DNA of 64,000 nucleotides from Peptostreptococcus russellii (GTDB lineage Bacteria; Bacillota; Clostridia; Peptostreptococcales; Peptostreptococcaceae): NCBI RefSeq assembly GCF_900110295.1, contig NZ_FODF01000003.1, positions 1 to 64,000 of the forward strand, read 5' to 3'. Shown piece by piece: positions 52,953 to 61,738 of this stretch (position 1 is its first letter; each line of letters starts with the position of its first letter). The notes under the pieces were generated by a model. It saw only the letters and a program-made list of their open reading frames with translations, ran no database searches and was not told where the DNA came from. The position numbers and the translations under genes were made by a program.

Positions 52953-54308
52953 TTATCTTTTGTTTTTTTGAATCTTTTTCTCAACTATTATTGCGTTTGT
53001 CATAGCTCCACTTACATTTAGCATTGTCCTTCCCATATCTAGAAGTGGGTCAATTGCGAGTATTGGATTTACAAGAGCAAAGTATTGGCTCATACCAACC
53101 CCTGAAATACTTACAGAAGCAGCAGTAATAGATGTACCAGGAATACCTGCTATACCTATTGAACCAATTGTTACAACTATAATACTAGTAATTACTAAAC
53201 TAAAGTCAATAGGAACTCCTGCCGTATTTGCTACAAACACTATAAGCATAGCTGGATATATTCCAGCACAACCTTGCATACCTGCAGTTGCAGAGAAACT
53301 AGCCACAAAACTAGCAGTTGCATCATCTACATCTAATTTTTCTGATAGACTAGTAATAGTAGATGGAAGAACCCCTACACTGGATCTTGACGTAAAGGCA
53401 AGAACAAGAGTAGATAAAGCATTTTTAAAGTACCAGATTGGGTTCACTCCGTATAATAAAAGTGCAATAGATTGAATAATAAGCATAATGATAATGCTTA
53501 TGTATAGAATAATTATAAATGCAATCACATCTTTTATAGCTTGTATACCATTTTGAGCAATTGTATTTGCAAGAAGTGGAACAACTGCAAATGGCATAAA
53601 TCCTAATATCATATCAGCCATGTTTGAAATAATCTTATGTAGATCATCTATCAGCTTAGTAAAGCTTTCAAGCTTATTATCTGTATTTTTTCTAATGGAT
53701 CTTGCTGAAACACCTACTATTACTGAAGCGATTACAATTGCTATAACATTAAAGTCTAACATAGCTTGGAAAGGATTGGCTGGAAGTATATTCCTAAAGG
53801 TATCTACCACGCTATGTGTTTCTCTTATCATGTTTTTTCCACCTGTTATAGCTGAAGAAGCTCCTAATTTGTAGAAATATGCAAGAGTAAATCCTACTAT
53901 AGCTGATATAGCCAACATAGTCATAGATGTAAGCAAGGTATACTTAGTAAGCTTACTGATATTAGTATTCATATCCATATTTATTATTACGTGGATAATT
54001 GAAATTATAATTAGCGGTATTACCAACATTCTTATAATATCTATATATCCACCTCCAAATAATGAATACCATTTTGTGGTTTCTGAGACAAAGCTAATTT
54101 TCATAGGGTCCTTAGCAAAGCCAGAAACAATTTGAATTATTAATCCTAGTAAAATTCCTAATACTGTGCCGATCATAACTAGCTTAGAATAATCAAAGCG
54201 CTTGATCAATTTGGCAATAAAGAAAAATATAATTGCCAATAAAATTAGAAATCCTACTGTTTCAAAGTTAGAAATCATTAAGAAATCTTTTAAAAAACTT
54301 TCTTTCAC
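52953..54308 (-). CDS. Dicarboxylate/amino acid:cation symporter, TcyP-like
   Basis: 451 residues of the DAACS (GltP/GltT) family. Hairpin HP1 carries AFTSRSSVGVLPSTITSL, closest to cystine transporter TcyP/TdcP-like members; HP2 has GSIGIAGIPGTSITAASVSI. About eight helices plus the two hairpins fit the fold. It starts with GTG at 54308 behind AGGAGG. It likely imports L-cystine with protons or cations, though glutamate or serine cannot be excluded. The 54309-54642 gap is AT-rich, with an ACTAAA-N8-TTTAGT inverted repeat at its left part and no named riboswitch. Confidence 0.88.
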   Translation of the reverse strand: MKESFLKDFLMISNFETVGFLILLAIIFFFIAKLIKRFDYSKLVMIGTVLGILLGLIIQIVSGFAKDPMKISFVSETTKWYSLFGGGYIDIIRMLVIPLIIISIIHVIINMDMNTNISKLTKYTLLTSMTMLAISAIVGFTLAYFYKLGASSAITGGKNMIRETHSVVDTFRNILPANPFQAMLDFNVIAIVIASVIVGVSARSIRKNTDNKLESFTKLIDDLHKIISNMADMILGFMPFAVVPLLANTIAQNGIQAIKDVIAFIIILYISIIIMLIIQSIALLLYGVNPIWYFKNALSTLVLAFTSRSSVGVLPSTITSLSEKLDVDDATASFVASFSATAGMQGCAGIYPAMLIVFVANTAGVPIDFSLVITSIIVVTIGSIGIAGIPGTSITAASVSISGVGMSQYFALVNPILAIDPLLDMGRTMLNVSGAMTNAIIVEKKIQKNKR

Positions 54309-54642
54309 CTTAGTGTCCTCCTAATATTTTAATTTACAACTTCGATCATTCACATCAGCTTAATCCTATAAATAGATGTCTGAAATTCATGTCTCACTAA
54401 ATTTAAAAGTTTAGTCAAACGATTATGCTTTTTTTATTATTTAAAGGGTATAATTTATTAGTATGGATAAAATATACAATCAAATAATAAGGTGAAAAAC
54501 ATCAAAAATTGTAGTACTTAAAGATTTATACCCAAAAAAATAAAAAGTAATGAAAAAAATTACAAATAGATAGAATCTATCTAAGGTATTATATAAATAA
54601 AAAAGTTTATTTTAATAAAAAAATAAAAGATTGAAAGGTCTA

Positions 54643-54671
54643 TTGACAATCAAATGATAATATGATAAATT
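54643..54671 (+). promoter_or_regulatory. Promoter of the CDF transporter gene
   Basis: TTGACA (54643-54648), 17 bases, TAAATT (54666-54671), about 186 bases before the start. Confidence 0.55.
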
Positions 54672-54856
54672 GATATTTAATGAAAAAATCAGATGTATAG
54701 GTTGAAATTATAAGGAAAAAACAAGGGAGTAAAAATAAATTCTTATTTCAATTGAGAATAGATGGGTAATTAAAAGTTAATTTTGTTAACTTAAAAAAGT
54801 TTAAAAAAGAATTATGTTAATAAAGAAGGATGTAATTTGTATAAGGAGATGGTATT

Positions 54857-55756
54857 ATGGAAAAGAAATTAACAGATCAAAGAGCCATGGAAAATAAAAT
54901 AGTAAATAAGTTGTCCTCAGTAAGTATATTTGGAAATATTGCATTAACAGTTTTCAAATTATTTGCAGGTACAATGGGACATTCTGGAGCTATGCTTTCT
55001 GATGCAATTCACTCACTTTCCGATGTATTTACTACAGTAGTAGCTTTTATCGGGGTGAAAATGTCTAAAAAAGAGGCAGATAAGGAGCATCCTTATGGTC
55101 ATGATAGATTAGAAAGCATTGCTTCTGTTTTTCTAGCAATCATACTTATAGCTACAGGTATAGGTATAGGTTTTAGTGGTATTGAAAAAATAGTAGATAT
55201 GAAAAAAGTAGCTATTGAAGTACCAGGAGTATTAGCTTTAATCGCTGCGATTGTTTCTATAGTGGTAAAAGAATTAATGTTTTGGTATACAAGATATTAT
55301 GCAAAAAAGCTAAATTCATCAGCTTTTATGGCAGATGCTTGGCATCACAGAAGTGATGCTATATCTTCAGTTGGTTCTTTGATAGGTATTACATTTGCTA
55401 GAATGGGATATCCTATTTTTGACCCTATAGCAAGTATTCTTATTTCACTGTTAATATTGAAAGTGGGATATGATATATTTAAAGATGGTTTCAATAAGAT
55501 GGTCGACAAAAGTTGTAGTGAAGATGTAGAAGCAAAAATAAGAGATATTGTAACTTTTCAAGATGGTGTAGAAGGAATAGATGTTTTGAGAACTAGAGAA
55601 TTCGGTGCAAAGATGTATGTAGATATTGAGATTCTAGCAGATGGAAATTTACCTCTAAGAGAATCTCATAGTATAGCCCAAAAGGTACATGATGAAGTCG
55701 AAAAGGCATTTCCAGACTGTAAGCATTGTATGGTACATGTAAATCCAAGAGATTAA
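54857..55756 (+). CDS. Cation diffusion facilitator metal exporter
   Basis: 299 residues: six membrane segments and a cytosolic C-terminal domain. Metal-site motifs are SDAIHSLSD in helix 2 and DAWHHRSDA in helix 5. The first has Asp rather than His as the leading ligand, a form seen in Mn- or Fe-type members as well as broad-range ones. HPYGHDRLE is a conserved loop. The C-terminus ends with HCMVHVNP, a metal-binding His cluster. It exports divalent cations (Zn, Mn, Fe or Co). Confidence 0.92.
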   Translation: MEKKLTDQRAMENKIVNKLSSVSIFGNIALTVFKLFAGTMGHSGAMLSDAIHSLSDVFTTVVAFIGVKMSKKEADKEHPYGHDRLESIASVFLAIILIATGIGIGFSGIEKIVDMKKVAIEVPGVLALIAAIVSIVVKELMFWYTRYYAKKLNSSAFMADAWHHRSDAISSVGSLIGITFARMGYPIFDPIASILISLLILKVGYDIFKDGFNKMVDKSCSEDVEAKIRDIVTFQDGVEGIDVLRTREFGAKMYVDIEILADGNLPLRESHSIAQKVHDEVEKAFPDCKHCMVHVNPRD

Positions 55757-55811
55757 AGGCTATATATAAACATTAGAGATATAGAAAGTTTAAAGTAAAA
55801 TATAATTATTA

Positions 55812-55845
55812 AGGGCGATACTTCAGTTGGAAGTGTCGCTTTTTA
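55812..55845 (+). terminator. Terminator after the CDF gene
   Basis: AGGGCGATACTTC, loop AGTTG, GAAGTGTCGCTTTTT. Confidence 0.85.
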
Positions 55846-55927
55846 TATAGATAATTAAATGCTATAATAGAGTATAAAAATATAGATATAAATAAAATAT
55901 ACTATTAAAGAGAAAGAGGTGCTAGAA

Positions 55928-56686
55928 ATGTTGACTACAGTGTGCTATTTACAAAGGAATAATAAATATCTTATGCTTTACAGAAATAAGAAAAAAATAG
56001 ATGTTAATAAAGGAAAGTGGATAGGAGTAGGCGGAAAGCTAGAAGAAGGTGAAAGCCCTGAAGAATGTATAAAAAGAGAAATAAAAGAGGAAACAGGGTA
56101 TATTGCAAATAATTGTAAAGAAAGAGGAATTGTAGTTTTTAATTATAATGACGAGCCTTCAGAATTTATGTATCTGTATACTTGCAATGATTTTACTGGA
56201 AATATAATAGATTGTGATGAGGGAGATTTAAAATGGATTCCTAAAGACGAAGTAAAAGAATTGAATTTATGGGAGGGAGATAAGATATTTATAGATCTTA
56301 TTCAAAATAAGGCACCGTATTTTTTTCTGACTCTCAACTATAAAAATGATGAATTAATAAGTCATACATTAGAATTTAAAAAAGATGACTTTATGAGATT
56401 TGAGGTATTTGTACCGGAAGAATATGTGGATTCAATAATTAAAGAGCTATCTAAATATAATTTACTTACAGTAGGATTTTACAAAGATGTTTATGCATCA
56501 ATGGATGTAGAAGGACATTGGATTAGTTTAGAAGGAGCGGATCCTTTTGATGGTGAAATAGGAAAGGAAAGTAAGGCAGATGAGAAACTATTGAAGTTTA
56601 TAATAAAAAAAGAATTTGCAGACCTTGCCTATTATCTAATTAAAAGAGCTCATCCCTATGAAGTTCCTGTTATAAATATATTTTAA
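55928..56686 (+). CDS. NUDIX hydrolase fused to a NIF3-insert/CutA-like domain
   Basis: 252 residues from the ATG at 55928, which follows AGAGGTG; the GTG at 55919 overlaps that site. Residues 1-150 are a NUDIX domain with box GGKLEEGESPEECIKREIKE then ETGYI; TTVCYLQRNNKYLMLYR and VNKGKWIGVGGK are close to 8-oxo-dGTPase (MutT/MTH1-like) proteins. Residues about 160-252 (MRFEVFVPEEYVDSIIKELS, EGADPFDGEIGK, AHPYEVPVINIF) match the PII/CutA-like insert found inside NIF3/YqfO proteins. I infer a house-cleaning pyrophosphatase with a regulatory or metal-sensing module. The next gene starts five bases after its stop. Confidence 0.85.
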   Translation: MLTTVCYLQRNNKYLMLYRNKKKIDVNKGKWIGVGGKLEEGESPEECIKREIKEETGYIANNCKERGIVVFNYNDEPSEFMYLYTCNDFTGNIIDCDEGDLKWIPKDEVKELNLWEGDKIFIDLIQNKAPYFFLTLNYKNDELISHTLEFKKDDFMRFEVFVPEEYVDSIIKELSKYNLLTVGFYKDVYASMDVEGHWISLEGADPFDGEIGKESKADEKLLKFIIKKEFADLAYYLIKRAHPYEVPVINIF

Positions 56687-56691
56687 AAGGA

Positions 56692-57033
56692 GTGATCGAA
56701 ATTAAATATTATAATTTTAATATGGAATCAGATTTTGAACATAGAGTTATAAAAGATGATGGTAAAAATATAGATATCTATGTAGATTTAGATTATAGAA
56801 GTGTCAATATTATAGATAATAAGATGTCATTTTTTAATTCAAGGATACAATTTCCTAGAGTGAAGGCAATGATAATAAGAATTACTTCTAAAAATGAAAT
56901 TGCGACTGTTCATCTTTTGAGAGATATAGATCTTTTATCTGCATTTGCAAATTTTGAGATAGATTACAAAAGAAACGTTTTCAAAATAATGAAAAATAAT
57001 GAGTATGTTCTTTTAGAAAAAACAGGCTTATAG
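56692..57033 (+). CDS. Small protein of unknown function coupled to the NUDIX fusion
   Basis: Up to 113 residues; I recognise no family. It is hydrophilic with alternating charged and aromatic residues (DGKNIDIYVDLDYRSVNIID) and looks like a small alpha/beta domain; it has no membrane segment. The start is unclear: AAGGAG overlaps the GTG at 56692, while an ATT at 56701 has ideal eight-base spacing and the first ATG (56722) has no ribosome site. It lies five bases after the NUDIX-NIF3 gene and is surely co-transcribed. The gap to 57372 holds no other supported gene. Confidence 0.65.
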   Translation: MIEIKYYNFNMESDFEHRVIKDDGKNIDIYVDLDYRSVNIIDNKMSFFNSRIQFPRVKAMIIRITSKNEIATVHLLRDIDLLSAFANFEIDYKRNVFKIMKNNEYVLLEKTGL

Positions 57034-57372
57034 AATTTTAAACAAAAAACTAATTTTATAATCAGAAAACGTTTTTAAATTTTATTTTGATTTAAAAATA
57101 AAAAAGAAAATATAATAATGTATTTTTATGTTAGAAATTAACTTTTTTTCGGAAAATGAGATACAAAAGGCTACTATTAATGTTAGAATATAGTTATAGA
57201 GTTTTTCGAAATAATAGCAATATCTTTTGGAATATTCAAAAAAATGAAAAATGAAAAAATTTGATTATGATATTGCAGATAAATTTAAGAAGTTTATATT
57301 ATTACTTCAAGGAAAAGTATAAACGCATAATTTATATTAAATACTATGTAGTTGAAAAGGGGTTTTGTAGCT

Positions 57373-57600
57373 ATGAGAAAGTTGACTGTTGATTTTAATA
57401 ATTTCAGAACACTGGATGATTTCCATGAATTTATGATAAAGGAGTTATGCCTAGATTCCGATTACGGAAGAAATCTTGATGCACTTCATCATATTTCAAA
57501 AAATGCAGATTGTGAGTTTGAAGTGATTAAGGGTGGCCCAGTTTTAGAAGAGATGCAAGAGATAGTTTGTGCAATTTTATGCAATGACGTGAGTAAGTAA
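57373..57600 (+). CDS. Barstar-family RNase inhibitor
   Basis: 75 residues from the ATG at 57373, ten bases after AAAAGGGG; the upstream TTG would add seven residues without a better site. FRTLDDFHEFMIKELCL, YGRNLDALHHI and the acidic C-terminal half match barstar, which plugs the active site of barnase-like RNases in the cytosol. No barnase or other toxin gene is beside it, so it may protect against RNases made elsewhere in the genome or by competitors. Confidence 0.85.
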   Translation: MRKLTVDFNNFRTLDDFHEFMIKELCLDSDYGRNLDALHHISKNADCEFEVIKGGPVLEEMQEIVCAILCNDVSK

Positions 57601-57637
57601 TAATATATTTATAAAGAGTGATTATATGAAAATATTT

Positions 57638-57679
57638 AGAGAAATAAACTGATATTAGAAAGTTTATTTCTCTTTTTTT
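57638..57679 (+). terminator. Terminator after the barstar gene
   Basis: AGAGAAATAAACT, loop GATATTAGAA, AGTTTATTTCTCT and seven T. The following stretch up to 57929 contains ATTCCCATATGGGTAT, a near-palindrome at 57739-57754, but no gene. Confidence 0.9.
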
Positions 57680-57929
57680 GTGATAAAAATAAATAAAAAA
57701 TACTTATTTATAAGATATTATTTAATATGTTTAAGTATATTCCCATATGGGTATTTTCAAAATATAGCTGATTGAATATAATGGTTATTATTTTAATGAT
57801 TTAGATATAAAAAACAAAAAGCCTTGAAATATTTTTAGGTGATTAATATATTAAGTGCACTATTAAAAATATTAGTAGAATATTTAAATTTATATAAGGG
57901 TGCAAAATATTTTATAGAAAGGATAGTTT

Positions 57930-59186
57930 ATGGATTTTTTAGGAAAGTTTAAGACAGGTGGTCATAAGCCTGCAAATGGTATTAGAAATTTTTTAAAGTA
58001 TGTAGGTCCAGGTTTGCTAGTTACAGTAGGATTTATAGATCCTGGAAACTGGGCTTCAAATATATCTTCAGGAGCGGATTATGGATATTCTTTATTGTGG
58101 ATGGTTACCTTGTCTACAATTATGCTGATAGTGCTTCAGCATAATGCGGCACACTTGGGAATAGCAACAGGAGATTGTATATCAGAAGCTGCAAGTAAGC
58201 ATCTTCCCAAGAAAGTATCGATTCCAGTTTTAGCAACTTCGTTAATGGCTGTAGTGGCTACCAGTATGGCGGAAATTTTAGGTGGTGCAATAGCTTTGAA
58301 GATGCTTTTTAATATTCCGATTAAACTAGGTGCAATTCTTGTATCTATTCTTGTAGTAATAATGATGCTTTCAAACTCATATGCTAAGTTAGAAAGGTAT
58401 ATTATAGGATTTGTATCTCTTATAGGTATTTCATTTATTATAGAGTTAAAAATGGTGCCTGTAGATTGGGGAGAAGCAGCTAGAAGCTGGGTAACAGTAT
58501 CTTTGCCAGAAGGTTCTCTTCCCATAGTTATGTCTGTTCTTGGAGCAGTTGTAATGCCTCATAATTTATTTTTACATTCTGAAGTGATTCAGTCTAGAGA
58601 ATTTAATAATGAGGATGAAACAGTAATAAAAAAGCAGTTAAAATATGAGTTTATGGACACTTTATTTTCAATGGTTATAGGTTGGGCTATAAATTCTGCC
58701 ATGATTATATTGGCAGCAGCTACATTTTTTCAACATAATATAGCCGTTTCTGAACTAGAAAGTGCCCAAAGGCTTTTGACTCCTATGTTGGGTAATATGG
58801 CATCTGTAATATTTGCTCTAGCGCTTTTATTTGCAGGTATTTCATCTACAATTACAGCACTTATGTCAGGAGGATCTATATTTGCGGGAATGTTTGGTGA
58901 ACCTTATGATATTAAGGATTTTCACAGTAGATTTGCAGTTATTGCAATAGTGATTTTGTCTACTATCGTTATATTCTTTATACCAGATCCATTTGAGGGT
59001 TTGATATATTCTCAGATGCTTTTATCAATACAACTCCCTATAACGGTATTTCTTCAGATATATTTGACTTCTTCAGAAAAAGTTATGGGTAAAAATAAAA
59101 ATAGTTTTCTTACAAAAGCAATGCTTATAATAATAGCAGTAATTTTAACTGTTCTTAATATAATGCTTTTTAGAGAACTCCTGTAA
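57930..59186 (+). CDS. mntH: Nramp-family Mn2+/Fe2+ transporter
   Basis: 418 residues with 11 membrane segments. The metal-binding motifs are intact: DPGN in VGFIDPGNWASNIS (helix 1) and MPHN in GAVVMPHNLFLHSEV (helix 6). It imports manganese or ferrous iron with protons. The start follows GAAAGGAT. There is no MntR gene nearby; the upstream region has TTTAGGTGATTAA and TTAAGTGCACT stretches that could be metalloregulator sites but do not match a consensus well. Manganese uptake would suit a cell that meets oxygen, in line with the cyd genes. Confidence 0.94.
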   Translation: MDFLGKFKTGGHKPANGIRNFLKYVGPGLLVTVGFIDPGNWASNISSGADYGYSLLWMVTLSTIMLIVLQHNAAHLGIATGDCISEAASKHLPKKVSIPVLATSLMAVVATSMAEILGGAIALKMLFNIPIKLGAILVSILVVIMMLSNSYAKLERYIIGFVSLIGISFIIELKMVPVDWGEAARSWVTVSLPEGSLPIVMSVLGAVVMPHNLFLHSEVIQSREFNNEDETVIKKQLKYEFMDTLFSMVIGWAINSAMIILAAATFFQHNIAVSELESAQRLLTPMLGNMASVIFALALLFAGISSTITALMSGGSIFAGMFGEPYDIKDFHSRFAVIAIVILSTIVIFFIPDPFEGLIYSQMLLSIQLPITVFLQIYLTSSEKVMGKNKNSFLTKAMLIIIAVILTVLNIMLFRELL

Positions 59187-59226
59187 TAATTTAATAGTAT
59201 TGAATTAATAATAGACACTATAAATA

Positions 59227-59266
59227 AAAAGAAAGAAGCTTCTCTTTACTAGAAGCTTCTTTCTTT
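59227..59266. terminator. Terminator after mntH
   Basis: AAAAGAAAGAAGCTTCT, loop CTTTACT, AGAAGCTTCTTTCTTTT. Confidence 0.92.
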
Positions 59267-59336
59267 TCTTGTGAATTTTATTTAAGCACATTATACGAGT
59301 TTAGCTTATTAAAAATAACCGACTTTAAATATCATT

Positions 59337-59372
59337 TAACGTATCTAACGTATCTAACATATCTAACATATT
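59337..59372. repeat. Four tandem 9-base units
   Basis: TAACGTATC, TAACGTATC, TAACATATC, TAACATATT in direct succession, followed by two copies of CATATTAAAATT (about 59367 and 59386). It is a short tandem repeat between convergent transcripts. Confidence 0.75.
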
Positions 59373-59437
59373 AAAATTATATCCCACATATTAAAATTTA
59401 AAATAACTAATTTACAATAAGTCTATCAAAATTATCG

Positions 59438-59713
59438 CTATTTTATAAATAGAAAGTTCTTTTCTGGATGTTTTTCAAGCCATTTTTTAGCGTAACTGCA
59501 TTGCGCCTCTGCTTTCCATCCCTTGCTTTCTATTGTATCAACAGCTTCTTGCATAAGTTTTCCAGCCATACCTTGTCCTCTTAGGGCTGGAGAAACAAAA
59601 GTTTTGTTAATAGTTACAAGGTCTTTGTCTAGAAATGGAAAAGTGATTTCTGCAAGAGTATCCCCCTTATCATCTTCTAGATAAATTCTGTTGTTTTCTT
59701 TCTTAAAATCCAT
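59438..59713 (-). CDS. GNAT-family N-acetyltransferase, short NATD1/YjdJ-like form
   Basis: 91 residues. The acetyl-CoA loop is TFVSPALRGQGMAGKLMQEA, and AQCSYAKKWLEKHPE is typical of the short bacterial NATD1-like (YjdJ/YidJ) family, whose substrate is unknown. The start at 59713 follows AAGGAGGAAG. It lies downstream of the ECF S-component on the same strand with a 121-base AT-rich gap. Confidence 0.9.
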   Translation of the reverse strand: MDFKKENNRIYLEDDKGDTLAEITFPFLDKDLVTINKTFVSPALRGQGMAGKLMQEAVDTIESKGWKAEAQCSYAKKWLEKHPEKNFLFIK

Positions 59714-59834
59714 AACGCTTCCTCCTTAAAGTAGTACTTAATATAATATATACCATTAAAAAAATATAAGAAACAGTTGCTAATTATGGATTGTATAAAA
59801 AGTTTTTATTTTATAAAATTATGAAAAAAAACTT

Positions 59835-60347
59835 TTATTTTTTTAGAGCCTTTTTAACTCCTGCAAAAATTGCAAGGGCAGTAACGACACCAAATAACGC
59901 TTGCATTGTATTTGCTGGAACTGCTGCTATTGAAGTTTTAAGGTTAAACATAAATATTTCTCCTATAAAATAACCAGAAACCATTATTATTCCACCTACA
60001 ACTGCAGCTATTGTTTCACCCTTTTTTCCAGGAACTCTTTCAGCAATAAGTCCACATATAAATCCTTCAAGTCCTTTTGTTACAAATGTAAGAGGAGCGT
60101 ATACACCATATCCAGAAATTAAATCTGCCATAGCTGAACCAACTCCACCTATTAAAGCACCGTGTTTTTTTCCAAGGTATAAACCTGAGAATAAAACAAC
60201 AGTATCTCCCATATTTACATAACCATGAGCACCTACAACAGGAATCTGAACTATCATTGTCATGACAGTTGTAAGTGCCATAAGTATTCCGCATAAAACG
60301 AAATCTTTGGTTTCAAATTTGTGTTCCTCATAAATCTGACTGCTCAT
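59835..60347 (-). CDS. ECF transporter S-component (substrate-binding membrane subunit)
   Basis: 170 residues with five or six membrane segments. FVLCGILMALTTVMTMIVQI, YVNMGDTVVLFSGLYLG and the GGVGSAMADLISGY block are typical of the ribofla_trS-like ECF S-family. It binds a vitamin or similar small molecule and needs the shared EcfA-EcfA'-EcfT module, not seen here. The start at 60347 follows TTGGAGGTC. No riboswitch is visible in the 249-base divergent region to the DeoR gene, so the ligand stays open. Confidence 0.87.
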   Translation of the reverse strand: MSSQIYEEHKFETKDFVLCGILMALTTVMTMIVQIPVVGAHGYVNMGDTVVLFSGLYLGKKHGALIGGVGSAMADLISGYGVYAPLTFVTKGLEGFICGLIAERVPGKKGETIAAVVGGIIMVSGYFIGEIFMFNLKTSIAAVPANTMQALFGVVTALAIFAGVKKALKK

Positions 60348-60596
60348 AATTGACCTCCAATTAGAAAATTATTATAATTATTTGTTCAATAATAATAATA
60401 GTATAAATGGGGACATTATTCAATTTGTATTGGAAATAAAAATAAAGTGTATCGGTTCAATAGAAAAGCTTTGTAAAAAAAATGGAGGAAAATGAAAAAA
60501 ATATAGCAAAATAATAGAAATAAAATGATTATTATTATATAGTAAATATATAAATAGTGTGTATGGGTACAAAAGCGATGAATTTTAGGAGGTCAG

Positions 60597-61346
60597 ATGT
60601 TAACAGAAGAGCGTTTTAAATATATATTAGATAAAATAAAAATGAATGGTACAGTTAAATTAAAAGAACTAGTTTCAGAGTTAGATGTCAGTGAATCTAC
60701 AATTAGAAGGGATTTCGATGAATTAGAAGATAAGGGACTTGTAAAGAGAGTTCATGGTGGTGCAGTTGGTACAAGAAGCAACTTTACATATGATAATACA
60801 ATTACTGAGAGAATTACTCAATTTGTAAAGGAAAAGAAAAAAATAGCCAAGTACTGTGGAGAACTTATTAAAGATGGGGATTTTATCTATCTGGATTCAG
60901 GTACTTCTACATATGAAATAATACCTTTTTTACAGGGAAAAGATGTAGTAGTTGTAACAAACGGTGTATACAATATGGAAAAGCTTATAGAGAACGATAT
61001 AAAAACATATATACTAGGAGGCGAAATTAAGCCTATAACAAAGAGCATAGTAGGAGAGCAAGCTATTATGCAGATTGAAGATTTTAGGTTCAGTAAGGCT
61101 TTTTTAGGGGCGAACGGTATTACAGTAAATGCTTCAATTACTACTCCAGATATTAGTGAATCACTTCTAAAGAGGGCTGCAATAAAAAAGGCAGAAGAAG
61201 CCTATATACTTGCAGATTCTAGTAAGTTTGGCAAGGTTTCATTTTCAAAGGTTTGTGATCTTGATGAGGTAACTATTGTTACAGATGCCAAGAGAAAAGA
61301 TATTGAGGAATTATGTGCCTTTACTAGAGTTATTACAGTAGAATAA
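60597..61346 (+). CDS. fruR: DeoR-family regulator of the fructose operon
   Basis: 249 residues. N-terminal winged helix with ELVSELDVSESTIRRDFDEL and the family GLVKRVHGGAV. The C-terminal sugar-phosphate sensor domain has YLDSGTSTYEI, VVTNG, LGGEI and the late LADSSKFG. The start follows AGGAGGTCAG. Followed by fruK and fruA, so it most likely represses them until fructose 1-phosphate accumulates. Confidence 0.9.
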   Translation: MLTEERFKYILDKIKMNGTVKLKELVSELDVSESTIRRDFDELEDKGLVKRVHGGAVGTRSNFTYDNTITERITQFVKEKKKIAKYCGELIKDGDFIYLDSGTSTYEIIPFLQGKDVVVVTNGVYNMEKLIENDIKTYILGGEIKPITKSIVGEQAIMQIEDFRFSKAFLGANGITVNASITTPDISESLLKRAAIKKAEEAYILADSSKFGKVSFSKVCDLDEVTIVTDAKRKDIEELCAFTRVITVE

Positions 61347-61420
61347 AATATTAGAAATAGATAATTTAATTGATTTTGTACTTTAGATACTTTACAAAAA
61401 ATGTTATAATAAAAAGCAAT

Positions 61421-61452
61421 AAAAAAGAAGGTGGCAGTTGCCATCTTCTTTT
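61421..61452 (+). terminator. Terminator after the DeoR gene
   Basis: AAAGAAGGTGGC, loop AGTT, GCCATCTTCTTTT. It separates fruR from fruK, so fruK has its own promoter. Confidence 0.8.
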
Positions 61453-61549
61453 GGTTTTTGATAGGCAAAATAATATATATTTGCCTTACTTTATACTAAT
61501 TACTATATTAAAAAATTTTATATATGTTTTACTGGGGAATGACAGAATT

Positions 61550-61710
61550 TGAAAGAATGTAAATGGAAAAACGATTTAAATGCAGCAAAAATGAAAGAAA
61601 ATGATTGATTTTTGTTTTTTACAATGTTATAATCAAATAAATTAAAAAAAGATGCATTGAAAGTACTGTTTAATCAATGTTTATGGATTTATGAAAGATT
61701 TTGAAAGAAA
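61550..61710 (+). promoter_or_regulatory. Five TGAAAG repeats upstream of fruK
   Basis: TGAAAG occurs at 61550, 61592, 61658, 61692 and 61702, four of them as TGAAAGA. The last two are ten bases apart. They surround the fruK promoter and may be FruR half-sites, although purine-rich DNA can give such words by chance. Confidence 0.4.
61605..61633 (+). promoter_or_regulatory. Promoter of fruK-fruA
   Basis: TTGATT (61605-61610), 17 bases, TATAAT (61628-61633), with a leader of about 100 bases before fruK. Confidence 0.65.
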
Positions 61711-61738
61711 AGAGTGAGGATATAAGGGGAGTGAGAAT

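Noticed and set aside
61382-61410. Promoter TTTAGA-N17-TATAAT after the DeoR gene
   Set aside because: It would start transcription only a few bases before the terminator at 61421-61452, so a functional transcript is unlikely; the better promoter is at 61605-61633.
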